The position numbers were made by a program, and so were the translations under genes. A stretch of DNA of 64,000 bases from Candidatus Peribacteria bacterium. Lineage in GTDB: Bacteria > Patescibacteriota > Gracilibacteria > UBA1369 > LOWO2-01-FULL-3. Under the pieces are notes generated by a model. The model ran no database searches, had not been told where the DNA came from, and saw only the letters and a program-made list of their open reading frames with translations. Shown one piece after another: positions 1-9,405 of this stretch. Position 1 is the first letter of the stretch; every line of letters starts with the position of its first letter. The stretch lies in assembly GCA_943356465.1 (NCBI GenBank), contig CALREX010000001.1, forward strand, positions 186,001 to 250,000. Reading direction: 5' to 3'.

Positions 1-1
1 A

Positions 2-406
2 ATTGCCGAAGAATTTGCTACTCAATCAGGTGGATATCAATTAGTGGTTTCAGATTTATACAGACAACACGAAGATCAGCAAAAATTAACAAAAGTAAAA
101 ATTATAAAAAAAGGAAAAAAGAAAATAAGAATAGTTACAAATCCTGCGGCAACAACAGGAGTTTCCACACATGAATTTGGAAATACATTTGATATCACAA
201 AAATGAGAGTTGTAAATCCACAAGGAAAAATCGAATATTCGCAGAAATTCACAAAACTACTCCGCAAAATATTAATGGCACATCAAAGAAAAGGAGCTGT
301 GATGATAGTCGAAGAAAAAGCTGCTTTTCACATGATGGCCTTAAAACCGGTATTCGGTCAAATACCACGGGCAAATAAATCAAAAGCATCAGAAGCTAAA
401 AAATAA
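2..406 (+). CDS. C-terminal part of an M15/DUF5715-like zinc peptidase (5' truncated by window edge)
   Basis: The frame is open from base 2, so the protein continues upstream of the window; a GTG at 44 is an internal valine rather than a proven start. The visible part contains STHEFGNTFDI (His and Asp seven residues apart) and a later EEKAAFH segment. This is the His-Asp ... Glu/His arrangement of M15-type D-Ala-D-Ala carboxypeptidases and of DUF5715 proteins, which would act on cell-wall peptides outside the membrane. The tail is rich in Lys and Ala. Family membership is inferred from the metal-ligand pattern only, and the catalytic state cannot be judged without the N-terminus. Confidence 0.6.
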   Translation: MAEEFATQSGGYQLVVSDLYRQHEDQQKLTKVKIIKKGKKKIRIVTNPAATTGVSTHEFGNTFDITKMRVVNPQGKIEYSQKFTKLLRKILMAHQRKGAVMIVEEKAAFHMMALKPVFGQIPRANKSKASEAKK

Positions 407-409
407 ATT

Positions 410-434
410 TGATCAATTTTTAGATCACTTTTTT
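410..434. terminator. weak hairpin between convergent genes
   Basis: TGATC (410-414) pairs with GATCA (423-427) and is followed by CTTTTTT. It lies between the stop of the peptidase fragment (406) and the stop of def (420-422), so it could end the rightward transcript. The stem has only 5 bp and the call is tentative. Confidence 0.35.
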
Positions 435-920
435 ATTTTTCACATCTTCAATCACAGCATCTTTGGCGAGTCTATCGATAAAAAGTATGCCATCGATATG
501 ATCATTTTCGTGTTGAACAACACGCGCATTCAGCCCACGAAGATTTAAAACTTGTCTGACTTCATCCAAATCAAAAAATTCCACAGTGATTTCTTTATGT
601 CTCATAACTTTCGCAAATTTCCCTGGAATGCTAAGGCATCCCTCTTCTCCTTCTTCCATTTCTTCACTTCTAGCAAGAATTTCAGGATTTACCATCGGCA
701 AAATTTTCTCGGATTTTTTATTGTAATCAAGAACAATAATAAATGCTCGAATATTGCTTCCAACCTGCGGAGCCGCTATTCCAAGCCCACTTTCACGAAT
801 CATCGCATCTTTCATATCTTTGATAAATCGTTTGAAACTTGCATCAAATTTTTTCACAGGCTTGGACATCGCCCTAAGTATGGGATTATTTACGCCTGTT
901 ACGATTTTAAGTTTTGCCAT
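420..920 (-). CDS. def: peptide deformylase
   Basis: 166 residues, normal length. It removes the formyl group from the initiator Met of nascent proteins and is a metalloenzyme. All three family motifs are present: GLGIAAPQVG (residues 45-54), EEGCLSIPG with the metal-binding Cys95, and QHENDH (136-141) with His137 and His141 as ligands and Glu138 as catalytic residue. It lies 57 bp downstream of prfB on the same strand, so the two may be co-transcribed translation genes, although the gap could hold its own promoter. Confidence 0.95.
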   Translation of the reverse strand: MAKLKIVTGVNNPILRAMSKPVKKFDASFKRFIKDMKDAMIRESGLGIAAPQVGSNIRAFIIVLDYNKKSEKILPMVNPEILARSEEMEEGEEGCLSIPGKFAKVMRHKEITVEFFDLDEVRQVLNLRGLNARVVQHENDHIDGILFIDRLAKDAVIEDVKNKKVI

Positions 921-977
921 AAAACATCATTAAAAGCACACATAGTGTACAAGGTTTTAGGCTTATTGTCCACATGT

Positions 978-2069
978 TTAGTTCTTTTTCTTAAGCTCCG
1001 CCTCAATAAATCCATCAAGTTCTCCATCCAAAACAGCTTCAGGATTACTCTCCTCATAATCAGTTCTGTGATCTTTCACCATTTTATATGGATGTAGTAC
1101 ATACGATCTTATCTGATGTCCCCATGACATTTCGACCTTTTCCCCCTTGATATCTCCAATTTCCTTAGCCTGTTTTTGTTCCATCAAATCCACCAATTTC
1201 GCTGTCAAAATCTTCATAGCCTGTTCCTTGTTTTGCAGCTGACTTCTCTCATTTTGACACGCCGCAACAAGTCCGGTCGGAATATGTGTTATACGCACAG
1301 CGGAAGACGTTTTTTGAACGTTTTGTCCACCTGGGCCACTCGATCTGTAAACATCAGTTCTCAAATCATCAGGATTAATCTTTATTTCTTGCGAAGCAGT
1401 GATTTCTGGCAAAACTTCAATAAGAACAAAAGAAGTTTCACGAGTATTTTTAGAGTTAAAAGGAGAAAGTCTCACAAGTCTGTGAACACCATTTTCGCCC
1501 TTTAAATAGCCGTAAGCAAACTGACCTTTAATCAAAATTGTACAGCTTTTTATTCCGGCCTCATCTCCATCGGATTTATCCAAAACTTCTGCGGAGAATC
1601 CACTTCTCTCAGCATATCTCAAATACATTCTCATCAACATTGAGCCAAAATCCTGCGCATCAGTCCCGCCTGTACCGGCATGAATCGACAAAATTGCATT
1701 ATTTGAATCATATTTCCCTCCCAAAAAAGTTGAAATCTCAAGCGTTCTCCAATTTTTTTTGAAATTTTCCACCATATCCAAAAATTCTTTAGCTTCTTTA
1801 GCATCACTTTCATCAGAAATTTCTTCAGCCATAGCCAAAAGTTCATCTATCTCTTTTGAAGTCTTTTCCCAGGTTTCAATAGTTTTTCCGATCGCACTGG
1901 CTTTTTGGCTTACTTCTGCGGCTTTTTGTGGATCATTCCAGAAGTCAGGTTGTCCCATTTCATAATTCAATTTTTCAAGCTCTTTCTTTTTTTCAGGAAG
2001 GTCTACATTTGCAAGTCCCTGCTTGATAAGCGCTTGCATTTCCTCAAGTTCCGCCTTTACTTGATGCAT
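978..2069 (-). CDS. prfB: peptide chain release factor 2
   Basis: 363 residues from the ATG at 2069; the frame extends upstream to 2117 but that stretch has no family character. RF2 recognises UAA and UGA stops. The anticodon-like tripeptide SPF (202-204) and the peptidyl-hydrolysis GGQ motif (247-249) are both visible. The gene is one uninterrupted frame, so there is no programmed +1 frameshift of the E. coli kind. An extended -10 (TGCTATAAT on the minus strand, around 2098-2106) lies about 29 nt upstream of the start. Presence of RF2 fits the use of TGA as a stop in this genome, for example in znuC and trmB. Confidence 0.96.
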   Translation of the reverse strand: MHQVKAELEEMQALIKQGLANVDLPEKKKELEKLNYEMGQPDFWNDPQKAAEVSQKASAIGKTIETWEKTSKEIDELLAMAEEISDESDAKEAKEFLDMVENFKKNWRTLEISTFLGGKYDSNNAILSIHAGTGGTDAQDFGSMLMRMYLRYAERSGFSAEVLDKSDGDEAGIKSCTILIKGQFAYGYLKGENGVHRLVRLSPFNSKNTRETSFVLIEVLPEITASQEIKINPDDLRTDVYRSSGPGGQNVQKTSSAVRITHIPTGLVAACQNERSQLQNKEQAMKILTAKLVDLMEQKQAKEIGDIKGEKVEMSWGHQIRSYVLHPYKMVKDHRTDYEESNPEAVLDGELDGFIEAELKKKN

Positions 2070-2115
2070 AAAAAAAATTAAAGTAATACAAATGACATTA
2101 TAGCAAAAAAATCTC

Positions 2116-3636
2116 ATGTCGACAGCTCTAAAAATATTATCAAATACGATCGCTCAAATAATAGGAAAATTCGCAGTGGCAATCCTTGGACTTGTCTCAG
2201 TGAAAATCGCCACCGGCTATTTGTCGGTTGCAGGATATGGAGAATACACCGCGATTTACAGCTTTTTGACATTTTTCGGGATCGCCGCAGATCTTGGGCT
2301 TTTCACCATAGCTGTTCGCGAAATGTCAGAAAATGAAGATGAAATTCCAAAAATAATCGGAAATATACTTTCAATCAGAACGATTTTAGTTGTTTTAATC
2401 ATGGGAGTGGCTATAGTCTCAGCTTTTTTGATTCCGGCATATGAAGGTACAAGAATTTCAATTGGTGTAGCGGTCGCATCTCTTACAGTAATTTTGACAA
2501 TAATGAATGGCACGACTACAAGCGTCTTGCAGGCAAAATTAAAAATGCAAAAAGCATCAATAGCAACAGTTTTAGGAAAAGTCGTGACAGTTGCATTCAT
2601 GCTGTATATCGTTATTTGGGGATTTCCAAAGGACAAAGAAATGGGCTTCTACATGCTGCTTGTGGCAGGAAATGTCGGGGCACTTATCATGGAATTGAGC
2701 ACAAGATATTACGTAAAAAAAATAACCCCGCTAACATACAGATTTGATTTTGTCTTCTGGAAACAAATTTTACGTCGCTCTATCCCCTATGGTTTGGCTC
2801 TGATTTTAAACACGGTTTATTTAAACATAGGTCCTATTATGCTCTCAATTATGGGCACAAGAGAACAAGTTGGAATCTATGGAGTCGCAACAAAAATGCT
2901 CGAACAATTTTCAATTCTGCCACTTTATTTTATGAATTCAGTCCTTCCTGTGCTGACAAAAGCTATAAAAGAAAAGTCAGATAAATACAAAGACATCATA
3001 AAATATGCTTTCGATTTCCTTTGCGCAATGTCGATTCCGCTGGTTGTAGGAGGTGTGATTTTGGCTTATCCGATAGTCTTCGCGGTTTCAACCCCTGCAT
3101 TTTTAAGTAGACTTTCAGAAGGATATTTCGGTTCGGATATTGCATTTCAAATCTTGATTTTTGCACTTTTATTCCAGTTCATAAACGTACTTTTCGCATT
3201 CATAATGATATCGGTAAATAAGCAATACAGACTTCTATATATCAATGCATCATGCGTCCTTTTAAATATCACAGGAAATATTATCTTGATACCGCATTTA
3301 GGCTTTCGAAGTTGTGCGATAATGAGCGTGATAAGTGAATTTTTCATACTGATTCTAAACTATACTTTTGCAAAAAAATCTCTGCAGTTTTCATTAAATT
3401 TTACAAATCTTTTTAAAATAATTTTCTCCGCATTAGTGATGGGTGCTTTTGTTTATTTCGGTCAAAAATTCTCATATTCATATTTGCAAAACTGGAATCT
3501 AATAGCATTAGTTCCTTTTGGTGGAGCCATTTATGTGGCAATGCTTTTTATGACAAAAGTCATCGACAAAAACATTATTGCGATGCTGCGCAAAAAACCT
3601 GTGGCGGAAGAAATCCAGGAACCAAGCGGATTATAA
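2116..3636 (+). CDS. polysaccharide/oligosaccharide flippase, PST/Wzx-like (MOP superfamily)
   Basis: 506 residues with about a dozen hydrophobic helices spread evenly over the length and short charged loops, as in Wzx/RfbX-type flippases that move lipid-linked sugars across the membrane. The N-terminus, with a GYLSVAGYGEYTA-like segment after the first helix, is typical of polysaccharide biosynthesis proteins. It is divergent from prfB and ends 4 bp from the convergent murD stop. The substrate (O-antigen-like or S-layer glycan) cannot be told from sequence; a MurJ role is less likely from the N-terminal pattern. Confidence 0.8.
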   Translation: MSTALKILSNTIAQIIGKFAVAILGLVSVKIATGYLSVAGYGEYTAIYSFLTFFGIAADLGLFTIAVREMSENEDEIPKIIGNILSIRTILVVLIMGVAIVSAFLIPAYEGTRISIGVAVASLTVILTIMNGTTTSVLQAKLKMQKASIATVLGKVVTVAFMLYIVIWGFPKDKEMGFYMLLVAGNVGALIMELSTRYYVKKITPLTYRFDFVFWKQILRRSIPYGLALILNTVYLNIGPIMLSIMGTREQVGIYGVATKMLEQFSILPLYFMNSVLPVLTKAIKEKSDKYKDIIKYAFDFLCAMSIPLVVGGVILAYPIVFAVSTPAFLSRLSEGYFGSDIAFQILIFALLFQFINVLFAFIMISVNKQYRLLYINASCVLLNITGNIILIPHLGFRSCAIMSVISEFFILILNYTFAKKSLQFSLNFTNLFKIIFSALVMGAFVYFGQKFSYSYLQNWNLIALVPFGGAIYVAMLFMTKVIDKNIIAMLRKKPVAEEIQEPSGL

Positions 3637-3640
3637 ATCA

Positions 3641-5014
3641 CTACAACTTCTCCACTTCCTCCATAAATTTCTTCCCCCTTTCCTTATAATTCGTGTAAAG
3701 ATCAAAACTGCTGCTGCCGGGAGACATCACCACGACACAGCCTTTTTTGGCTTCCTTGCAGGCTAAAACAACTGCTTCATGCATATTGTTAACCTTCAAA
3801 ATTTTTGTGGGAGTAGTAAAATTTTCTCCAAGTTTTTCTTCAGCTTCATGTAAATCTTGTTCCATTCTGTCAGCAGTATGTCCCAATAAAATCACAACTT
3901 CAAGACTGGCCTTAGTCAGAATTCTTATAGCCCATTCTTTATAATCCAAGCCTTTATCAAATCCACCTGCAATCAAAATAGTTGGAACATCAAAACTATC
4001 CACAGCCGCCATAGAGGTCTCAGGAGTAGTGGAAAACGAATCGTTATAATATTTGACACCATCAACTTCTTTCACAAATTCAAGTCTGTGTGGCAGTCCT
4101 TTGAAGCTCTTTATTGCCTTTTTCATATCATCAAAAGAAACCACAAATTCTTTCGCAGCACAAATTGCAGGCAAAACATTTTCAAAATTATGTTTTCCGA
4201 CTAAAGCAATGTCAGACAAATCACACACTTTTTCATCATCTTCATATTCCGCATAAAAAATCTCTCCGTCTTTTACAAAAGCCCCATCTTCAACTTTTCC
4301 CTTTACGCTGACGAAATTAGCACGCCCTTTCACAAGCTCACTATAATATTTAACATATTCATAATCTTTATTCAAAATTGCCAGACAATCCTTGTTTTGA
4401 TGTGCCAAAATAGACTCTTTTGCGCGCAAATATTCATCTCTGTCAGCATGATAATCCAAATGATCGGTAGTGGTGTTAAGGATCACAGCAACATGCGGAC
4501 TTTTAGTCATATCCTGCAATTGAAAACTCGACATTTCCAAAACGACCACGCTGTCTTTTTTTATCCCGCCATGGGGGGCCAAGAAATCAATCGGCGACTC
4601 ACCGATATTTCCACCAAGATAAACATCTTTTTTTGCCGTTTTCAGCATTTCATAAATCAATGTTGCAGTCGTCCCCTTCCCTTTTGTTCCGGTGACACCG
4701 ATAATTTTACAGGGACACTCATCCATAAAAAACGCCATAGGACTCGTGATTTCCACTCCTTTTTCTTTTGCAAATTGCACTAAGGGCTCCAAATATTTTA
4801 TTCCGGGACTTCTGAAAATTACATCAAAATCCGCCAAATTTTCCAAATATTTTTCTCCCAAAATAGTACTTACGCCAACAGGTATTTCATCAGTCAAATT
4901 CACATTTTGGTCGCAAATAGTAATGTTAAAATACGCATGCCTAAGCAAATATTTTATCATTGCCTGGCCCTCTATTCCATATCCCAGCACCGCTATTTTA
5001 CTGTTCTTATCCAT
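3641..5014 (-). CDS. murD: UDP-N-acetylmuramoyl-L-alanine--D-glutamate ligase
   Basis: 457 residues, full length. It adds D-Glu to UDP-MurNAc-L-Ala in cytoplasmic peptidoglycan precursor synthesis. A Rossmann-like start (GYGIEGQ, 11-17) precedes the Mur ligase P-loop GVTGTKGKGTT (106-116), followed by the NTTTDHLDYH segment and the C-terminal ligase domain. murI (D-Glu supply), murA and murB are elsewhere in the window, so the pathway is dispersed rather than in a dcw cluster. The gene converges on the flippase gene. Confidence 0.94.
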   Translation of the reverse strand: MDKNSKIAVLGYGIEGQAMIKYLLRHAYFNITICDQNVNLTDEIPVGVSTILGEKYLENLADFDVIFRSPGIKYLEPLVQFAKEKGVEITSPMAFFMDECPCKIIGVTGTKGKGTTATLIYEMLKTAKKDVYLGGNIGESPIDFLAPHGGIKKDSVVVLEMSSFQLQDMTKSPHVAVILNTTTDHLDYHADRDEYLRAKESILAHQNKDCLAILNKDYEYVKYYSELVKGRANFVSVKGKVEDGAFVKDGEIFYAEYEDDEKVCDLSDIALVGKHNFENVLPAICAAKEFVVSFDDMKKAIKSFKGLPHRLEFVKEVDGVKYYNDSFSTTPETSMAAVDSFDVPTILIAGGFDKGLDYKEWAIRILTKASLEVVILLGHTADRMEQDLHEAEEKLGENFTTPTKILKVNNMHEAVVLACKEAKKGCVVVMSPGSSSFDLYTNYKERGKKFMEEVEKL

Positions 5015-5021
5015 AAAATTG

Positions 5022-5051
5022 TTGATATATTCCTACAAACAATGCTATAAT
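5022..5051 (+). promoter_or_regulatory. promoter of the RNase J gene
   Basis: TTGATA (5022-5027) and an extended -10 TGCTATAAT (5043-5051) with an 18-bp spacer. The start codon is at 5098, so the leader is about 40 nt; it is A-rich and shows no clear Shine-Dalgarno sequence. Confidence 0.65.
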
Positions 5052-5097
5052 ATAGATGGTAAGCGGTCAACAACGAATTATTTAGTAAAAGAAAAAA

Positions 5098-7041
5098 ATG
5101 GAAGATAGAATTGACGAATGGATGAAGAGAGCTTTCGGTATGGAAGGAAATAAAGAGGTGCATCCAAAAGATTCACCTGCGATTAACTTATCGCAAAACC
5201 AACCAAAACCGAATCATCCGCAAAAAGCTCAACAAAACCACAGAACTAATGTTCAGGGAAAAAATCCCCAACATCAGAATCATAGACCACAGTTTCAAAC
5301 TCATAAGGTTCAATCACAAAAATTTCAGCCACACGCGCAAAATCAAGGACAGACTTACCCTGCGTTAAAAGGTGAATTAAAGATAATCCCTATAGGAGGA
5401 CTCGACGAGGTTGGAAAGAATATGACAATTTTCGAATTCGGAAATGATATTATTATTGTAGACATGGGGCTTGAATTTCCTGGCGAAGAATTGCTTGGGA
5501 TAGATTACGTGATTCCGGATGTGAAATATTTGGAAAAAAATAAAAAGAAAATCAGAGGAATTTTCATAACTCACGGACATCTTGATCACACAGGCGGAAT
5601 CCCATATATCCTGCCAAAACTCGACTTTCCTCCTATATACGCAATGCCTTTGACGATAGGCCTTATAGAAGAAAGAATAAATGAATTTAAAATTCAAAAG
5701 TTTACAAAACTTCATTCATTAAAATCGGATGAAAAGATAAAACTTGGAAATTTTTCAGTTACTTTCTTCAGAGTTGCACACTCGATTCCTGATTCGGTTG
5801 GTATCATCATAGATACTCCGGCAGGGAAAATTGTAACTACTGGAGATTTCAAATTTGATGAAACTCCTGCGAGAAATATACAAAAAGCAGAAATGAATAA
5901 GATGATAGAGTTAGGCAATCAAAACGTCCTCGCTCTTCTATGTGAATCAACAAATGCTACAAAACCGGGACACACAATTTCCGAAAAAGATGTCGGGGAA
6001 GTATTGGAGGGAATTATTGCAAAAGCAACAGGTAGAGTCATAATCGCCTCATTCTCAAGCCAGATTGGAAGAGTTCAGCAAATCTTGGATAGTGCGGCAA
6101 AAAACAAAAGAAAAGTTTTTGTTTCCGGAAGAAGCATGAAAACAAACATAGAAGTTTCAGCGAAACTCGGATATTTGAGTGTACCAAAAGACCTGGTTCA
6201 CGAAATCAAAAAATACAAAGAAAAAGAAACCAGAGGGGAGGAAACATTGATATTAACAACAGGAGCTCAAGGCGAAGGATCATCTTCCCTAAGCCGTATG
6301 GCGGACAACGAGCATTCCCAATATAAAGTGAAAAAAGGAGATTTAATCATAATTTCCGCATCACCGATTATAGGAAATGAAAGGTCTGTTTCCAATGTTA
6401 TAAATAAACTTTGCATGCTTGGTGCTGAAGTGATTCACAATCAAATAATGGAGGTACATACGTCTGGACATGCAAAACAAGAAGAACTTAAGCAAATGAT
6501 AAATCTTATCAGACCGAAATATTTGATTCCGATTCACGGAGAATTTTTCATGAGACAGTCTTTGGCAAATCTCGCGATGAATGATTGTGGAATTCCGGAG
6601 CAAAATATAGTCATGATAAGTAATGGAGATGTTTTGACGACAGATGCCGGAAAAATAAAGAAGACAAAAGAAAAAATAGAAACAAATTACATTTTGATTG
6701 ATGGCGCAGGAGAGGGACAAATTGATTCACAGGTCATAATTGACAGACAAATAATGTCAGAAAATGGAGCACTCTTGGTATTGATTTATTCTTCTGCAAA
6801 AACAGGAAAATTAATCAAAGAACCGGACGTTGTTTCCAGAGGATTTATCTATCCTCATGAACTAAATGAAATCACAAAAGAGATTTCAAAAATTGCTGCA
6901 AATTCCTACGGAACAGTAAGTTCAAAGAAAGGCGTGGACAGAAAAGACATCAAAAACTTCGTGAAACAAGCCGTGGATAAATTTGTTACAAAACGACTGG
7001 ATCGTCGCCCGCTCATAGTCCCATTGATTATCGAACAATAA
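5098..7041 (+). CDS. rnj: ribonuclease J with Gln/Asn/His-rich N-terminal extension
   Basis: 647 residues. RNase J is a metallo-beta-lactamase/beta-CASP nuclease for mRNA decay and rRNA maturation, with endo- and 5'-3' exonuclease activity. The metal site HGHLDH is at 159-164, followed by HSIPDS and TGDFKFD, and the beta-CASP region has the HTSGHA and PIHGE motifs. Residues 1 to about 88 precede the catalytic core and are low-complexity, dominated by Gln, Asn, His, Pro and Lys. Such an extension is probably disordered and may bind RNA or partners (inference). The gene ends 3 bp from the convergent copA stop. Confidence 0.93.
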   Translation: MEDRIDEWMKRAFGMEGNKEVHPKDSPAINLSQNQPKPNHPQKAQQNHRTNVQGKNPQHQNHRPQFQTHKVQSQKFQPHAQNQGQTYPALKGELKIIPIGGLDEVGKNMTIFEFGNDIIIVDMGLEFPGEELLGIDYVIPDVKYLEKNKKKIRGIFITHGHLDHTGGIPYILPKLDFPPIYAMPLTIGLIEERINEFKIQKFTKLHSLKSDEKIKLGNFSVTFFRVAHSIPDSVGIIIDTPAGKIVTTGDFKFDETPARNIQKAEMNKMIELGNQNVLALLCESTNATKPGHTISEKDVGEVLEGIIAKATGRVIIASFSSQIGRVQQILDSAAKNKRKVFVSGRSMKTNIEVSAKLGYLSVPKDLVHEIKKYKEKETRGEETLILTTGAQGEGSSSLSRMADNEHSQYKVKKGDLIIISASPIIGNERSVSNVINKLCMLGAEVIHNQIMEVHTSGHAKQEELKQMINLIRPKYLIPIHGEFFMRQSLANLAMNDCGIPEQNIVMISNGDVLTTDAGKIKKTKEKIETNYILIDGAGEGQIDSQVIIDRQIMSENGALLVLIYSSAKTGKLIKEPDVVSRGFIYPHELNEITKEISKIAANSYGTVSSKKGVDRKDIKNFVKQAVDKFVTKRLDRRPLIVPLIIEQ

Positions 7042-7044
7042 TTA

Positions 7045-9393
7045 TTAGGTCATTCTGGAGCTTATTACAGCGAATTGCCAGAATAGAGTTACGAATAATA
7101 TCGTCATCAAAACAGGAGCTATTGTTGAAATAATATTAAGTTTTCCAGGCTTAAAATATTTCAGCAATAGTGAGTTTGTGACAACGGAAACAGAACTCAT
7201 AGCCATGGCAAGTCCAGCTAATTCAGGTTTGAGAACAAGTCCGAAATTCATAAACACACGGGCTGCAATCGGTATTCCAACTACATTATAGAAAAGTGCA
7301 AAAAACATATTTTGCCTGATTTTGCTCATTGTCTGACGCGCCAATTGAATGGCAACAAAAACATCTCTCAAATCATTTTTTATAATAACAATTCCCCCGG
7401 TCTCCATGGCAATATCAGTTCCCGACCCCATGGCAATGCCAAGCTCGGCCTGTGCCAAAGCGGGTGCATCATTTATTCCATCACCAACCATCGCTACACG
7501 AAGACCTTTCTTCTGTAATTTTTTTACTTCATAAGCTTTGTCTTCAGGTAAAACCTCGGACAGTACATTTGTAATACCAATTTCCATCGCGATGGCATTT
7601 GCAGTTTTTGCATTGTCACCGGTTACCATATAAACATCAATACCTAGATCTTTAAGGCTATCCACAGCCTCTTTGGAAGTCTCCTTAACTCTGTCTGCGA
7701 CAGCAATAAATCCAAGAATCTCCACTTTTGAAGCAAGGATCATTACAGTTTTTCCATTCTCTTCAAATTTGGAAATATCTTTTTCAATTTTGGAATAATC
7801 AAGTTTTGCAAAATCAGAAATCAACTTTCTATTTCCAAAGAAATAGCTTTTACCATCAATAGAGCCAGAAACCCCAAATCCGGGAATAGCAGTAAAATTT
7901 TCTACTTCATCAAGCTCGATATTTTTCTCTTCAGCATATCCATAAATCGCTTCAGCCAGGGAATGTTCGGAAAGTTTTTCCATTGATGCGGCGATTTTTA
8001 GAACATCATCCTTATCAAAATTACCAAAGCTTACAATATCTGTAACTTCAGGTTTTCCATTTGTTAAAGTACCTGTTTTATCAAAAATAACCGCATCGAT
8101 ATTTTGCGCAGCCTCAAGGGGTTCCCCACCTTTAATAAGTATTCCGTTTTCAGCACCTTTTCCTGTTCCAACCATTATTGCGGTAGGAGTGGCAAGTCCC
8201 AAAGCGCATGGACAAGCGATTACGATGACCGCAGTAAATGCAAGTAATGAGAATGACAAAGTAGCGCCAATCAAGAAAAACCAAACTAAAAATGTCAAAA
8301 TTGCTATACATATAACAATAGGAACAAACCATGCAGAAACACGATCTGCAAAAGCTTGAATAGGAGCTTTTGATCCTTGAGCTTCTTCAATAAGTTTTAT
8401 AATTTGTGCAAGCATTGTCTCAGCCCCGACTTTTGTTGCTTCAAATTCAAACGCACCAGTTTTGTTTATCGTTGAGCCGATAACACTGTTTCCAACATTT
8501 TTTTCAACAGGAATACTTTCTCCCGTAATCATAGATTCATCAATAGAAGATGTTCCTTTTATTATATTTCCATCCACAGGGATTTTCTCGCCGGGTCTGA
8601 CCAAAATTATGTCTCCATGCACAACTTCTTCGATAGGAATATCTTTAGTTTTTCCATTTCTTATGACTCTTGCAGTCGTAGCAGCAAGCCCCATCAATTT
8701 TCGGATAGCATCGGAAGTTTTGCCCTTAGCCTTGGCCTCCAACCACTTTCCAAGCAAAACAAAAGTTATCAAAAATGCCGCAGTTTCAAAATATAATTCC
8801 GGAATTTTCATCCCGCCAAGTCCGATAAATGTTTTATTGGTAATGGCATAAATAGAATAATTTATCAGACTGTAAAAAAACGCAGTACTTGTACCAATAG
8901 CAATCAAGCTATCCATGTTAAAAGTTCGCATTCTTAGGCTCGCCCACATTCCTTTATAAAATCCAGCACCGGCGTAAAACTGCACAGGAATGGTCAAAAC
9001 AAGAGAAATAATCCCGACATATGGAAGTAATAAATCACGTCCTGGAACAAATTTAAAAAAATCAAAAAACATAAAATAAACCATCGGTATACTCAAGATC
9101 AACGAGAACAAAAACTTATTAAAATATTGAGAAATAATTTTTTCTTTTCGGATTCTTTCCATATCAGTACTTATATCAGCAGCTAAATTCGCCTTATATC
9201 CGGCATTATTCACGACTGCAATCAAATCTTTTTCAGAATTTTTTGTCTCATCAAAAACTATGTAAGCTTTTTCTGCAGAAAAATTAACATTGGCAGATTC
9301 CACACCCTTGGCTTGCTTAAGCGATCTTTCTATAAGAGAAGCACAAGAAGCGCAATCCATTCCACCAATTTTTAAATCCAATCGTTTAGTCAT
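7045..9393 (-). CDS. copA: copper-translocating P1B-type ATPase
   Basis: 782 residues. It exports Cu(I) with ATP hydrolysis. Order of parts: N-terminal heavy-metal-associated domain (GMDCASC, Cys14 and Cys17), transmembrane helices, TGES actuator motif, CPC membrane metal site in [13 protein letters not shown], phosphorylation motif DKTGTLT, and [10 protein letters not shown]. The nucleotide-domain HP dipeptide reads SEHSLAEAI, so Ser replaces the usual Pro. It is third in the operon csoR - HMA/TauE/cupredoxin - copA, with gaps of 5 and 12 bp, and is probably derepressed by copper through the CsoR-like repressor. Confidence 0.95.
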   Translation of the reverse strand: MTKRLDLKIGGMDCASCASLIERSLKQAKGVESANVNFSAEKAYIVFDETKNSEKDLIAVVNNAGYKANLAADISTDMERIRKEKIISQYFNKFLFSLILSIPMVYFMFFDFFKFVPGRDLLLPYVGIISLVLTIPVQFYAGAGFYKGMWASLRMRTFNMDSLIAIGTSTAFFYSLINYSIYAITNKTFIGLGGMKIPELYFETAAFLITFVLLGKWLEAKAKGKTSDAIRKLMGLAATTARVIRNGKTKDIPIEEVVHGDIILVRPGEKIPVDGNIIKGTSSIDESMITGESIPVEKNVGNSVIGSTINKTGAFEFEATKVGAETMLAQIIKLIEEAQGSKAPIQAFADRVSAWFVPIVICIAILTFLVWFFLIGATLSFSLLAFTAVIVIACPCALGLATPTAIMVGTGKGAENGILIKGGEPLEAAQNIDAVIFDKTGTLTNGKPEVTDIVSFGNFDKDDVLKIAASMEKLSEHSLAEAIYGYAEEKNIELDEVENFTAIPGFGVSGSIDGKSYFFGNRKLISDFAKLDYSKIEKDISKFEENGKTVMILASKVEILGFIAVADRVKETSKEAVDSLKDLGIDVYMVTGDNAKTANAIAMEIGITNVLSEVLPEDKAYEVKKLQKKGLRVAMVGDGINDAPALAQAELGIAMGSGTDIAMETGGIVIIKNDLRDVFVAIQLARQTMSKIRQNMFFALFYNVVGIPIAARVFMNFGLVLKPELAGLAMAMSSVSVVTNSLLLKYFKPGKLNIISTIAPVLMTILFVTLFWQFAVISSRMT

Positions 9394-9405
9394 AATAAAG
9401 AGATA

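Noticed and set aside
978-2069. Alternative genetic code with UGA recoded
   Set aside because: An RF2 gene with SPF and GGQ motifs is intact, and TGA serves as the natural stop in znuC, trmB and avd.
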